The notes under the pieces: model-generated | Databases searched by the model: none | What the model was told of the DNA's origin: nothing | The model's input: the letters and a program-made list of their open reading frames with translations, nothing else | DNA from: Saccharomyces uvarum | Taxonomy: Eukaryota; Ascomycota; Saccharomycetes; Saccharomycetales; Saccharomycetaceae | Direction of reading: 5' to 3' | DNA length: 64,000 nucleotides | Assembly (NCBI GenBank): GCA_947243795.1 | Contig: OX365929.1 | Coordinates: forward strand, 496,001-560,000 | Position numbers and translations under genes: made by a program | In this document: piece by piece, positions 43,889 through 53,200 of the stretch | How positions within the stretch are numbered: the first letter of the stretch is position 1 | How the letters are laid out: every line of letters begins with the position of its first letter

Positions 43889-45865
43889 ATGCGTGCACAC
43901 AGAATTGATACATTTCTCATAAGAGAAAACGTCAAATTAGAGATCATTCATGAATCGAACTCATACTTCGGTGGTGAGCATATATCAATTGCGTTCCGCT
44001 TTAAACACCTAGGCTCACAACATGATTTTTTCAACTTCAAAGAACAACTCTGCACTCTTGATAAAACGGTTGAAGAGAAGCTACAGCAACAAACGAGTTT
44101 GCAAGAAAACGAAGAAGGCAATATAGAGAACAAAGCCTGGTCCATGAAATCACTACTAGGTGCTTTCAGGAAAAACAACAATACGGAAGAGGCTATGGAT
44201 ATCCAAAACATGGAAATGCTCAATAAAAATAAGGTTTTGAGAGAACAAATACAGAAGCAATTGTGTTTCCATCAACCTTTGTCATTGATTTCTGGTTATG
44301 TTCAAATTTCAGGCGTTTTTCAGTACGATTCAGAAATCATTGCCCAGTCAAAATTTAAACAAAATGAAATAAAAATGGTAGGGCTAGATATTCTCTCTGG
44401 CCATGGTACGAATTATGTTCTTGATGGAGACCGACTTAAGGGTAATAGAAATTTAACGAAATATTTTAACTCAGATTTTTCGAATGTTACTAATGGTCTT
44501 CTTTCCTCAGAAATAACTTCTACGGGGACAGTTGCCAGTTATAAGGAACCAGTTTTAGTGAATTCAACTGACACTAGCATAAGAGTTTTACCGCTTTTGT
44601 TGATACCACAAACACTTCTCTTTTCTGAGATTTCTTTAGAGCCAGGTGAAGTAAGAACTTTCTATTTCAAATCTACAAAATTACCAAAGGACATTTGTCC
44701 AAGTTATTCCTCCTCAAAAATCCTATCAATAAATTACACCCTTGAGGTTGGTGTAGATGTACTATCTGACGACAACATCAAGCCATTTTCTAATAGAGTT
44801 CCAATAGTAATAGCGCCATATATCAGTCCTATTGCTGAGCAGTACACATCACATTTTGATAAACCCCCTATCATATTAAAGGCCGGTAATATCAAAGAGT
44901 TAAAGCCGCGTCCGTTTACTCGAAAAGTTTCTACAGCTTCTGCCATATCATTTGGTAGAAGAAAGTCTTCTATTATTGGTCCTCCATTCGAGGATAATAA
45001 TTCTGTTGACCGCATCAAAAAAAGCTTTATCGAATTAGTGGAATCGAACCAGAATGGGTCAAGAGATATAGATGAACTGGTTGACCTTCAAATGGAAGTA
45101 CAGTTTGGGAAGGATGATGATTCTTCAGATCCTGAGCCCAATGACTCACGTTTTTCCAATGAAATGGCGATATCGGCAGATTCTAGTACAGCAAGTAACG
45201 CTATGACCAAAAGGAGAAAAAGCGAATCCGTGCGTAATAACATCTCTAACCTTGGAAAACAGGCATGGAATGACATATCCCTTGTAAAAACAGATAATAA
45301 CTCTAACATTTTACCTCAATTAGTAAATTTACAAAATGCGTATCAAATAAATAGGAATAATGAGTCTATGGCAAAAGTATCTTTGTCAGCACCCTTCTTC
45401 AAAACTACAGATGACATAGATATGATCGTTGAATTAGATTCAGTAACTACACCTTTACTAAAAGTAACTTCGTTGACTGTATCCTTGGAGTCATTTGAAA
45501 TCGTAAATCCAAAATACAAAGTTGAAGGAAAACGAATGGGCAGTAAACCAAAAGGGAATGCCGTCTACGAAAAGCATTTTATTTGTTTTGATGAATGTAA
45601 GTCTGTATCAGTAAAATTACTTCCCCCAAGATCGCCTACGAGTCAGATTACTGGGCAGTTCAAAACAGATGTCTTTCAACATAAATGGATGATAGGCCTA
45701 AAATTTGCAATAGTCGCGAAGACGAATAGTATCACTCTAAATCAATTTTACGAAGATAAAAAGGGAGTTCTGTTTCATTCAAAAGAGACATTAGAAGGGG
45801 AAGAATTTTCTTGCTACGTTCCTGTTCCTATACTAGCTTCATCTGAAGATTTCATGGGATGGTAA
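43889..45865 (+). CDS. RGP1: RGP1 (YDR137W), subunit of the Ric1-Rgp1 GEF for Ypt6
   Basis: This 658-residue orthologue of Rgp1 (663 in S. cerevisiae) forms a complex with Ric1 on the Golgi, activates the Rab6 homologue Ypt6, and so supports endosome-to-Golgi retrograde traffic. Rgp1 proteins are arrestin-like; here an N-terminal beta-rich part (ENVKLEIIHESNSYFGGEHISIAFRF) is separated from C-terminal strands (AKVSLSAPFFKTTDDIDMIVELDSVTTPLLKVTSLTVSLESFEIV) by polar, phosphorylatable linkers (RKVSTASAISFGRRKSS). It ends EDFMGW as in S. cerevisiae. The start is the ATG giving MRAHRIDTFL, preceded by AGT. HPR1 follows on the same strand. Confidence 0.95.
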   Translation: MRAHRIDTFLIRENVKLEIIHESNSYFGGEHISIAFRFKHLGSQHDFFNFKEQLCTLDKTVEEKLQQQTSLQENEEGNIENKAWSMKSLLGAFRKNNNTEEAMDIQNMEMLNKNKVLREQIQKQLCFHQPLSLISGYVQISGVFQYDSEIIAQSKFKQNEIKMVGLDILSGHGTNYVLDGDRLKGNRNLTKYFNSDFSNVTNGLLSSEITSTGTVASYKEPVLVNSTDTSIRVLPLLLIPQTLLFSEISLEPGEVRTFYFKSTKLPKDICPSYSSSKILSINYTLEVGVDVLSDDNIKPFSNRVPIVIAPYISPIAEQYTSHFDKPPIILKAGNIKELKPRPFTRKVSTASAISFGRRKSSIIGPPFEDNNSVDRIKKSFIELVESNQNGSRDIDELVDLQMEVQFGKDDDSSDPEPNDSRFSNEMAISADSSTASNAMTKRRKSESVRNNISNLGKQAWNDISLVKTDNNSNILPQLVNLQNAYQINRNNESMAKVSLSAPFFKTTDDIDMIVELDSVTTPLLKVTSLTVSLESFEIVNPKYKVEGKRMGSKPKGNAVYEKHFICFDECKSVSVKLLPPRSPTSQITGQFKTDVFQHKWMIGLKFAIVAKTNSITLNQFYEDKKGVLFHSKETLEGEEFSCYVPVPILASSEDFMGW

Positions 45866-46214
45866 AGAATATACTCATATGGTGAACCCGTAAAAATCGA
45901 TGTTGCATTGCAGTTTTAACAGTAAAGAATTTTTACCGTACTTCTCAATATTTTATAAACAGTAGGGCCTCTATAGATATATCTGTAACTAAACTGGCAT
46001 GTTTTCATTGACGTATTAAATTGTTTCTATGCCATATTCGTTGTTATGTAGGTCCAGAATTTCTCACTTGACACGACAGGTATTTATTTTCAGATGTCAT
46101 ATCTCGTTAGAGTAATCAACTTCAATGGCTACAACTGCGCCAGTAACACAATGGATGTTCTTAGACAACTTTCAAACAATATTAACTAGCATCACAACTA
46201 TATCAAGAAGGAGA
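45866..46214. other. RGP1-HPR1 intergenic region (349 bp)
   Basis: This is the RGP1 3' flank and HPR1 promoter. The HPR1 frame is open upstream of the chosen ATG to another ATG at 46125 (see findings). No RNA gene is seen. Confidence 0.5.
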
Positions 46215-48431
46215 ATGGCCGATATTGAAGAATTGATTCAGGACTCCGTAGGGTTTCTCCTCAAAACTTTTGATACTTTCCCTACTTCACTTTGTTCTAT
46301 TAAAAATGAACCACTTTCATCCTCAATGTTTGATGAGAGCATTCTCAATTATGAGTGGGAGCCGCTCAAGAACGGTATTTCGATGGTTCATGACAGAGAT
46401 CTTTTAGTTGACACCGTACTTAAACGGTTTATTATAGATTCATTGACGAATGCCACCGAAGATGATGAAGTAAATAATTTGGAAAAAGGGTTGCTGAAGT
46501 CGTGCATATGCCTCGACTTTGTGTATAATGCAAGACGAAACAGAAAGGCTCCATCCACTTGGGGAAACACTTTTTTTGACTTATTCTCTACAACCATTGA
46601 TCTGCTAAACTCGCCATCTACGTTTTTGAAATTTTGGCCCTATGCTGAATCGCGTATCGAATGGTTCAAAATGAACACATCAGTTGAACCAATTTTATTT
46701 GGAGAAAGCAATTTGATTAGTTACAAGCAACCGTTATACGAAAAATTACGTCACTGGAATGATGTATTGGCCAAATTAGAGAATAACGACATGTTAAATA
46801 CCACCAAGCACTTTAGCATGAAATACAAACTAGAAAACTTTTTATCAGAGCTATTACCTATAAACGAAGAATCAAATTTCAATAGATCAGCTTCCATTTC
46901 TGCTTTACAATATTCTGACAGCAAATGGAACAAAACAATGTCTGGACGAGAAAGTAGTCACAATTCAGATGCTATTTTTTCCGCCGATTATAACTTTGTC
47001 TTTGATAACCTAATTACTCGTCCAATTGAATTTGCTTTCAGCGATGTAGAATATAAAAACGATGTTGATAGGTCACTAGCCCCCCTTCTTGATGCAATTT
47101 TAGAGATTGAGGAAGGCCTTTACGGTAAAATTAAAACAAACAATAAGACCCGATTTGCCTTAGAGGAAACTTTAAATAATGAATATTACGCCAACTATGA
47201 TGTTATGACACCTACATTACCTGTATATATGAAACAATCAGGTTCAATGAAGATGGACAGGAACGAATTTTGGTCAGATCTACAAAATATCAAAGAATCA
47301 AAAGACTTCTTTCTTCGACCCACCATTATGGATATCTCCTTAAGCAATACAAACAGTCTTTATAGACAACTTACTCAAGAGGATGACGATTACTATCGCA
47401 AGCAATTCATCTTGCAATTATGTCTTACTGCGAACCTCGTACGGAATCTAATCTCTTCAGATGAAACTAGGCATTTTTATAAGAGCTGTTATTTGAGGGA
47501 AAATCCAATGAGCCATATCAATTTTGAAAACCTTGACGAAAATAATAAAAAGCGTGGTCTCAACCTGTGTTCATACATTTGTGACAATCGTATTTTGAAA
47601 TTTTATAAGATCAAAGACCCCGAATTTCATAACATTATCCAGAAATTGCTCTCTTCAGATGAAAAATTTGTAACAGCCAAAATAGACGGTTTCAAAGAGT
47701 TTCAAAGTTTCAAGATTTCTAATGAGGAGATACCCTCACCTAATTTTGATAAAACTTTCAAAAGGTTTACCTTCGTTAAGATGGGGAATAAGTCTATCAA
47801 CAGTATCTGGAAGATCGCTACCGGTCTAGATAAAATCGAACGAGATGTTAAAAAGCCTGAAGGTGTATATGAAGCGGCCCATTCAAAATGGGAATCCAAA
47901 GCTTCCGCTGAGGCTCCTAGTGGAGAGGCAAAAGATGAAATAATTAGGCAATGGCAAACCTTGCGTTTTTTAAGGTCGCAGTACCTGTTTGATTTCAACA
48001 AAGTTAATGAAAATACTGGTGTTGACGGTTTATTTGAAAGTTACGAAAAAGTTGAAGTATTAAATGATGATATCAAGCAGAAACTTCTGTGTAAAATAAA
48101 TCAAGAGCACAAAAAGAAACTTCAAGACGCTAAAGAATATAAGATTGGAAAAGAGCAGAAAAAGAGAGCTTTGGAGGAAGGGACATTGTATAGAGAAGAA
48201 AAGGAGATTAAGTTACAACGTTTAGATGACGGTTCTTTAGCGGAAGGAGATGAGCTAAAAAGCAAAACGGTAGCACCTGGGCAAGAACCAACAGAAGAAA
48301 ATGCTAAAGCCGCAGGTGCAGATACTCCTTCTCAAAATCCCGGTGAGGCGACAGAGAAGAGGGTATCAAGTTCACATAGCAATACGGTCCAGTCAGAAAA
48401 TGCAGAAATTGGAGAAAAAAATTCAAAGTAG
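46215..48431 (+). CDS. HPR1: HPR1 (YDR138W), THO complex subunit 1
   Basis: Hpr1 is the THOC1 subunit of THO/TREX, which couples transcription elongation to mRNP assembly and export and prevents R-loops. I start it at the ATG giving MADIEELIQDSVGFL. This aligns with the S. cerevisiae N-terminus (MSNTEELIQNSIGFL) as I remember it, has A at -3, and gives 738 residues (752 in S. cerevisiae). An in-frame ATG at 46125 would add 30 residues (MATTAPVTQWMFLDNFQT...) but has a poor context (T at -3). The body is helical throughout, without short catalytic motifs. The C-terminal 120 residues are charged and disordered (HKKKLQDAKEYKIGKEQKKRALEEG, then acidic/Gln/Ser-rich), the part linked to RNA binding and Mex67 recruitment in S. 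cerevisiae. Confidence 0.94.
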   Translation: MADIEELIQDSVGFLLKTFDTFPTSLCSIKNEPLSSSMFDESILNYEWEPLKNGISMVHDRDLLVDTVLKRFIIDSLTNATEDDEVNNLEKGLLKSCICLDFVYNARRNRKAPSTWGNTFFDLFSTTIDLLNSPSTFLKFWPYAESRIEWFKMNTSVEPILFGESNLISYKQPLYEKLRHWNDVLAKLENNDMLNTTKHFSMKYKLENFLSELLPINEESNFNRSASISALQYSDSKWNKTMSGRESSHNSDAIFSADYNFVFDNLITRPIEFAFSDVEYKNDVDRSLAPLLDAILEIEEGLYGKIKTNNKTRFALEETLNNEYYANYDVMTPTLPVYMKQSGSMKMDRNEFWSDLQNIKESKDFFLRPTIMDISLSNTNSLYRQLTQEDDDYYRKQFILQLCLTANLVRNLISSDETRHFYKSCYLRENPMSHINFENLDENNKKRGLNLCSYICDNRILKFYKIKDPEFHNIIQKLLSSDEKFVTAKIDGFKEFQSFKISNEEIPSPNFDKTFKRFTFVKMGNKSINSIWKIATGLDKIERDVKKPEGVYEAAHSKWESKASAEAPSGEAKDEIIRQWQTLRFLRSQYLFDFNKVNENTGVDGLFESYEKVEVLNDDIKQKLLCKINQEHKKKLQDAKEYKIGKEQKKRALEEGTLYREEKEIKLQRLDDGSLAEGDELKSKTVAPGQEPTEENAKAAGADTPSQNPGEATEKRVSSSHSNTVQSENAEIGEKNSK

Positions 48432-48966
48432 TCACATCGAATAGAGAAGACAATTCTTCCCCTCAAAAATGTGATACAAAAGAGACTCCTTTATTTGATC
48501 GATAGTGGAAAACTCGGAACGGAGAAACTTGTGTATTATATTTAGCAACAAACCTTTTAGATAGGTATAGCATACTATACAATTAATCGGCAATGAAGGT
48601 GGAAAGACATTATGATGTAAGATAAAGCTATTTCTACACAGAACTTGATAACATTTGGGATATTGATGATTTGCAATTATATATTCCAGTGGAAGTCTCA
48701 ACTTTTTGAAGTTGAAAGGGTTCGCTAGCCTTACTCTATTTGCCTGCTAGCTGCAAATAATCCGGGAATATACCTAATGAACATTCGAATTTTTTTTAGC
48801 TTCTCAGGATAATTAATCTTTACTAATAAACTCTATAGAATAATTGTATATACTTGACTCATTGCACGTTCAATCTTACTCAAACTCAATAAAAGGACAG
48901 AATAATTTCATATTTGTTGGATAGTTCTCACTTTTGAAAAGAAGACAGAAACATCAGATTGAAATC
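48432..48966. other. HPR1-RUB1 convergent 3' region (535 bp)
   Basis: AT-rich DNA between two convergent 3' ends. No ORF with family resemblance, no tRNA boxes and no repeats seen. Confidence 0.5.
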
Positions 48967-49275
48967 TTAATACCCACCTCTTAGCGTCAGCACTAAATGA
49001 AGTTGCATTCCCTCTACGAGATTCGCATCCGTTACAGTTAATTTATCATCACTTTCTTAATCGTTAGTAAAGTTTGAAAAACAAACAGAAGAAATATAAT
49101 TGACAATCATGTAAACTTTCACATACATTTGCTTTCCTTGGAATATAAGTCTCTGCTGAGATGGTGGAATCCCCTCCTTTTCTTCCAAAAGTTCCTTAAT
49201 GTGATACACAAGGTCTGATTCCTTCAATTCGACAGAAATCTCTTTGCCAGTCAACGTCTTCACTTTAACAATCAT
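48967..49275 (-). CDS. RUB1: RUB1 (YDR139C), NEDD8-like modifier; two exons
   Basis: Rub1 is the ubiquitin-like protein attached to cullins such as Cdc53. Exon 1 is 49127-49275 ([20 protein letters not shown] to FQGKQ plus two bases). The intron is 49052-49126, and exon 2 is 48967-49051. Joining AT to T completes an Ile codon and gives [20 protein letters not shown], then VLTLRGGY: 77 residues, the S. cerevisiae length. The ubiquitin fold is complete (Lys at 48, hydrophobic core, C-terminal LRGG). One residue follows Gly-Gly and must be removed by Yuh1. It is Tyr here, while I recall Asn in S. cerevisiae. Its 3' end converges with HPR1, and its promoter is shared with MTQ2. Confidence 0.97.
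49052..49126 (-). other. RUB1 spliceosomal intron (75 nt)
   Basis: The 5' site is GTATGT (49121-49126), the branch site TACTAAC (49063-49069) and the 3' site AAG ending at 49052. The branch adenosine (49064) is only 12 nt from the 3' end, very short for yeast. A nearer AG (49056-49057) would put a stop right after the junction, so it cannot be the productive site. Confidence 0.93.
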
Positions 49276-49481
49276 TGTTTATGATGCAAGGATGTCGATC
49301 AGTTCTCTTTGGTACGCTTCTTCTTGAGAGTAGGCTATAAACGATAAATACTTTGGTTTTTCGATTGAAAAGCTGTTAATCTAACCGCCCTCCCGAAGAC
49401 GTATCGACATTTTAATTCAGTGTTGGCGTAGTAGTTCTGGACATAACAAACGGAAGACGGAGGCTGAAGAAAACTGTAAGA

Positions 49482-50147
49482 ATGTTACCAACTCCTTATG
49501 TAAAATGTGACTATAATAAGGTTTACGAGCCTGCTGAGGATAGTTTCCTTTTACTAGATTGTTTAGAAAAAGAACAAGGGTTTTTAAATGAAAGATTTAA
49601 TAATCGTTTAGCCGTTGTTTGCGAAATAGGCTCTGGGTCTGGTGTCGTCACAACGTTTATAATGCAAAATAAAATAATACCACAAGAAAGATCCATTCAC
49701 CTGGCCGTTGATATCAACCCGTGGGCGCTCGAAGCGACTCTAGATACAGCAAAGTTGAACTCATGTGAAAATTCATACTTAGATGTGGTTCAAAGCGACT
49801 TGAATGCTTGTCTTCGAGATAATCAAATTGATGTCTTAGTATTCAACCCTCCATATGTGCCAGCAGAAGGTGTACCGGATTTTCCGGAGTCAAGGGAGCA
49901 GGCAGATCAATGGCTAGACTTGGCATTATTGGGCGGAAAAGATGGAATGGCAATCACTGATAAACTATTACAACAGTTAGATAAAATTCTTTCTCAGGAT
50001 GGTGTTGCTTATATCTTATTTTGTGCAAGAAATAGACCTGAAGAAGTTGTTAAAAAGTTTCTCAAAACTCACAATTGGAATGTGAAATTAATTGAAATAA
50101 GAAAGGCGGGATGGGAAGTGCTCAGCGTTTACAGCTTTACAAGATGA
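49482..50147 (+). CDS. MTQ2: MTQ2 (YDR140W), eRF1 glutamine methyltransferase
   Basis: This 221-residue SAM-dependent methyltransferase (221 in S. cerevisiae) works with Trm112 to N5-methylate the Gln of the GGQ motif in the release factor eRF1 (Sup45). Motifs seen are motif [14 protein letters not shown], the acidic strand-2 end [13 protein letters not shown], and the catalytic NPPY (residues 122-125) that holds the substrate glutamine amide. It starts [22 protein letters not shown], which includes the YEPAEDS motif typical of HemK2-type enzymes. It is divergent from RUB1 with 206 bp between starts and converges with DOP1. Confidence 0.97.
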   Translation: MLPTPYVKCDYNKVYEPAEDSFLLLDCLEKEQGFLNERFNNRLAVVCEIGSGSGVVTTFIMQNKIIPQERSIHLAVDINPWALEATLDTAKLNSCENSYLDVVQSDLNACLRDNQIDVLVFNPPYVPAEGVPDFPESREQADQWLDLALLGGKDGMAITDKLLQQLDKILSQDGVAYILFCARNRPEEVVKKFLKTHNWNVKLIEIRKAGWEVLSVYSFTR

Positions 50148-50247
50148 TTGAGAGAACGGCTTTTGGGCTGTGATTTATTTTGTACTTCTATTTCACTTAT
50201 ATAACCATTTTTTTAACTAATAAACAAGATTATAGAACATGTATCAC

Positions 50248-53200
50248 TCATGACAAGATGTCTTTCTTAAGATCCTCACTGCAGCCATGTAAATCTACAG
50301 TGCCTAATCCGTACACTTTCTCATAGTGTACATAACTTAAATTCTGGAAGAACTTTCTCAATTGTGAGTGTCTTTCGATTTTGTGGATTCCCCGCAGTAA
50401 TGGAAGGCCGTCTTTCAAAGTCGTTGGTAATTCCAAATCATCAATTTTACTTATTTCATAATCCTTAAATTCAGCAATTTCATCTACTAGTGCAACGAAT
50501 GAATTAGTTTTGTACACACAGTTTATTGTATCAATGACAAATATCCATTCGTTCGTAGAGGTGAAACCCTCCATGTTAAGTAGGAGCAGTAAATCCAAGG
50601 TTTTACAAACTTGTAATATTGTTTGGGAATCGACTTCCGACTGAATTTGCAACGATTCATAAAACTCTTGTAGATTAGTTTGTAAACAGTAGCTAATCAT
50701 AGACCAGTAATCGTTGAAATGCGACTCTGAAAATCTTAAGAGCAAAACTCTTAGTAGAATCCAGCAACTTCCTTTAAGCTTAATATCCTTGGATACCAAG
50801 TATTGGCAAACGCAACTTATCAAGGAGGAGAACTGTAACAAATATGCATCATTTGGTGATATCATTAGCAAGTACGATATCTTTGAAAGGTTTTGGCACT
50901 TGTATTCAACCTCTGATTCATTGCTTAAATTAAACGTGATCAGTGTTGGCGCTACCCCTGAACGTTTAGATCCAATCTCCAACAGCAAGTCATTCAAAAT
51001 TTTGGATTTATTCTCTGGGTAAACGGACCATTCGTATATAATTTTCTCCCAGACTCGATTACTGCCAATGACTGAGAGCTTCTTGTCATTTTGAAATAAT
51101 TCCGCTATTAAAAGTCTCCAACTCTTTACCTTTGAACTCAAATTAGCTATAACCACAGCCAGCTCTAAAGCATAATTTGGGATGGCTTTTTCACTTTTCG
51201 GTTTGATGTATGGAGTTAGACATTGGTTTACGATAGTCGATAATGTTGTATTAAACTTATCACCTCCAACTTGATCATTAACAATATATTGAACACGCCA
51301 CACCACAAACTCCAAATCCTTGAATGATGCAGGCTGGCCTCGATTTTGATTGGGAAAGTTGATAAACGCATTGGGTAAATATTTGAAAAATACATCTGAT
51401 ATTTCTCTTCTAACCCGCTTTTGTTCCCCAAATTGTGTTCTACTAACCTTTTCAGAAATAAGGGCAACTAGTTTTAGTACAGGCAATGACACATCCGAGT
51501 ATAGGTTATAATTAGTTGCTACTTCTCTAAAGAATAACAGGAAATCTCCATAGAATTCTTCAATGGCAGAGTTTTCAACATAATCCACATATTTGAACAA
51601 AAATGCGATGATCGATTCCCCACTTAACTTTTTCAACATGGAGGGTTCTCCTTTGGTTAATTTAGTCGTACTTCCTCTAGCGCTTCCATCACGATTGGAA
51701 AACTTCACAGATGCTGTTCTGTTATACCTGATAATCACACCATACAACAAATGTGGTATCGTCATAGCGGGTTTATTTCCGTCAAGCACATGTACCAGAG
51801 TAACTGTAACATCGTCTGGCCGAATATTAATCAGATTTTCTAGCAGCTCTAAAGGTTCTAGTAAGAACAAAGTCTCCAATAATTTCTTTGATCTAAATTT
51901 GAACTTGTACGAGTTATGGTTTGTCACATCCAGGCTAGATTTATCGTTAGATTTGCCCGAAATACTGTGAGCCCAATACCAAATATCTAAACAGCATGAA
52001 ATCACCTGTCTAAAAGATTGTAGAATCACATCCCTTTCGCCTTGAATTCTACTCTCCTCATTGGAGGAATCGGATGAGAAAACGTTTGAGACAACGGACT
52101 GAATGAAATCGCCTTTCAAATTAGACCCTGAAAAGTACCCCTCTCTTTGATCAGTCACAAGATATCCATGAGAGATTTCCAACAATTCTTCCAGACCACC
52201 AAGTAGTAGACCTACTGGCTGGTAATAGCCGCCTTCTTTCTTTTCGAGTAAAAACAACCTTTGAACACATTGTACGAGAGATGCAGACAGCGGCAAAATC
52301 ATTCGAAATATAGAATTTTCAAAATAGATGATACTTTCTGACAGAAGTTTCACATAAGCGGTTACAATAAGGGGACTTTTCATATTTGAGACACTGGTAA
52401 CAAGGTAATCGATATATTTCAAATGGGCTGCATTATCATCAAATATGTCTAATTTGATACCGTTATCATGCGATAATCTGAGAACTTTTGATACAATATC
52501 TAATAGGGAAACCGCTATTAGCTCTGGTTCAATGCCTTCTTCTGCAATATATTTAGATGACATCTGGAGTAAAAATATAACAATATCCTTAAAATTATCT
52601 TCAGTTCCATCCAGTAGTATATCTAAGAGAATTAAAGCACTCCTGATACTTTTTGCATGCGTGTTATTCTTTATATTCAAAAATCTCATCAACATGACCA
52701 ACAATAAGCTCTTATATGTAGATACATCTTCATTCTTCCATATGTCTAAAGATTTTATTGAGGTAAGTTCAGTAGAAAAAAGTTTTCTAACGCAGCCATT
52801 GTTTGTTTTTAGAACATAAGCAAGCATTTGAAATTCATATGTGAGCATATCGAGGTCATCTCTGTCATCTAAAATTTCTTTCTCTAAATGAGAGACTCTC
52901 AAAATATTATCTGTCAAAATGTAAAATAGTCTTGTTGCTGAACCTGAATTTATAATCGACAGAATCCACTTTGAAACTGTTAAATAGTAAGGGTTTTGAT
53001 CATCAAATAGTTCACCCAAAATCAATTCGAGCGGGCGCCTAATTAAACTTGTGTTTGAGTCTAGTTGTGTCCATAACAAATCTAGCACTCCCAGTCTCTC
53101 GCTTATATCTCCTTTTTCTACAAAAGTATAAACTAATGCACTTTCAATAAATTTTGGAGGGATGAATCTGTCCAGGGTCTTTAAATTCTTGACCCCTAAA

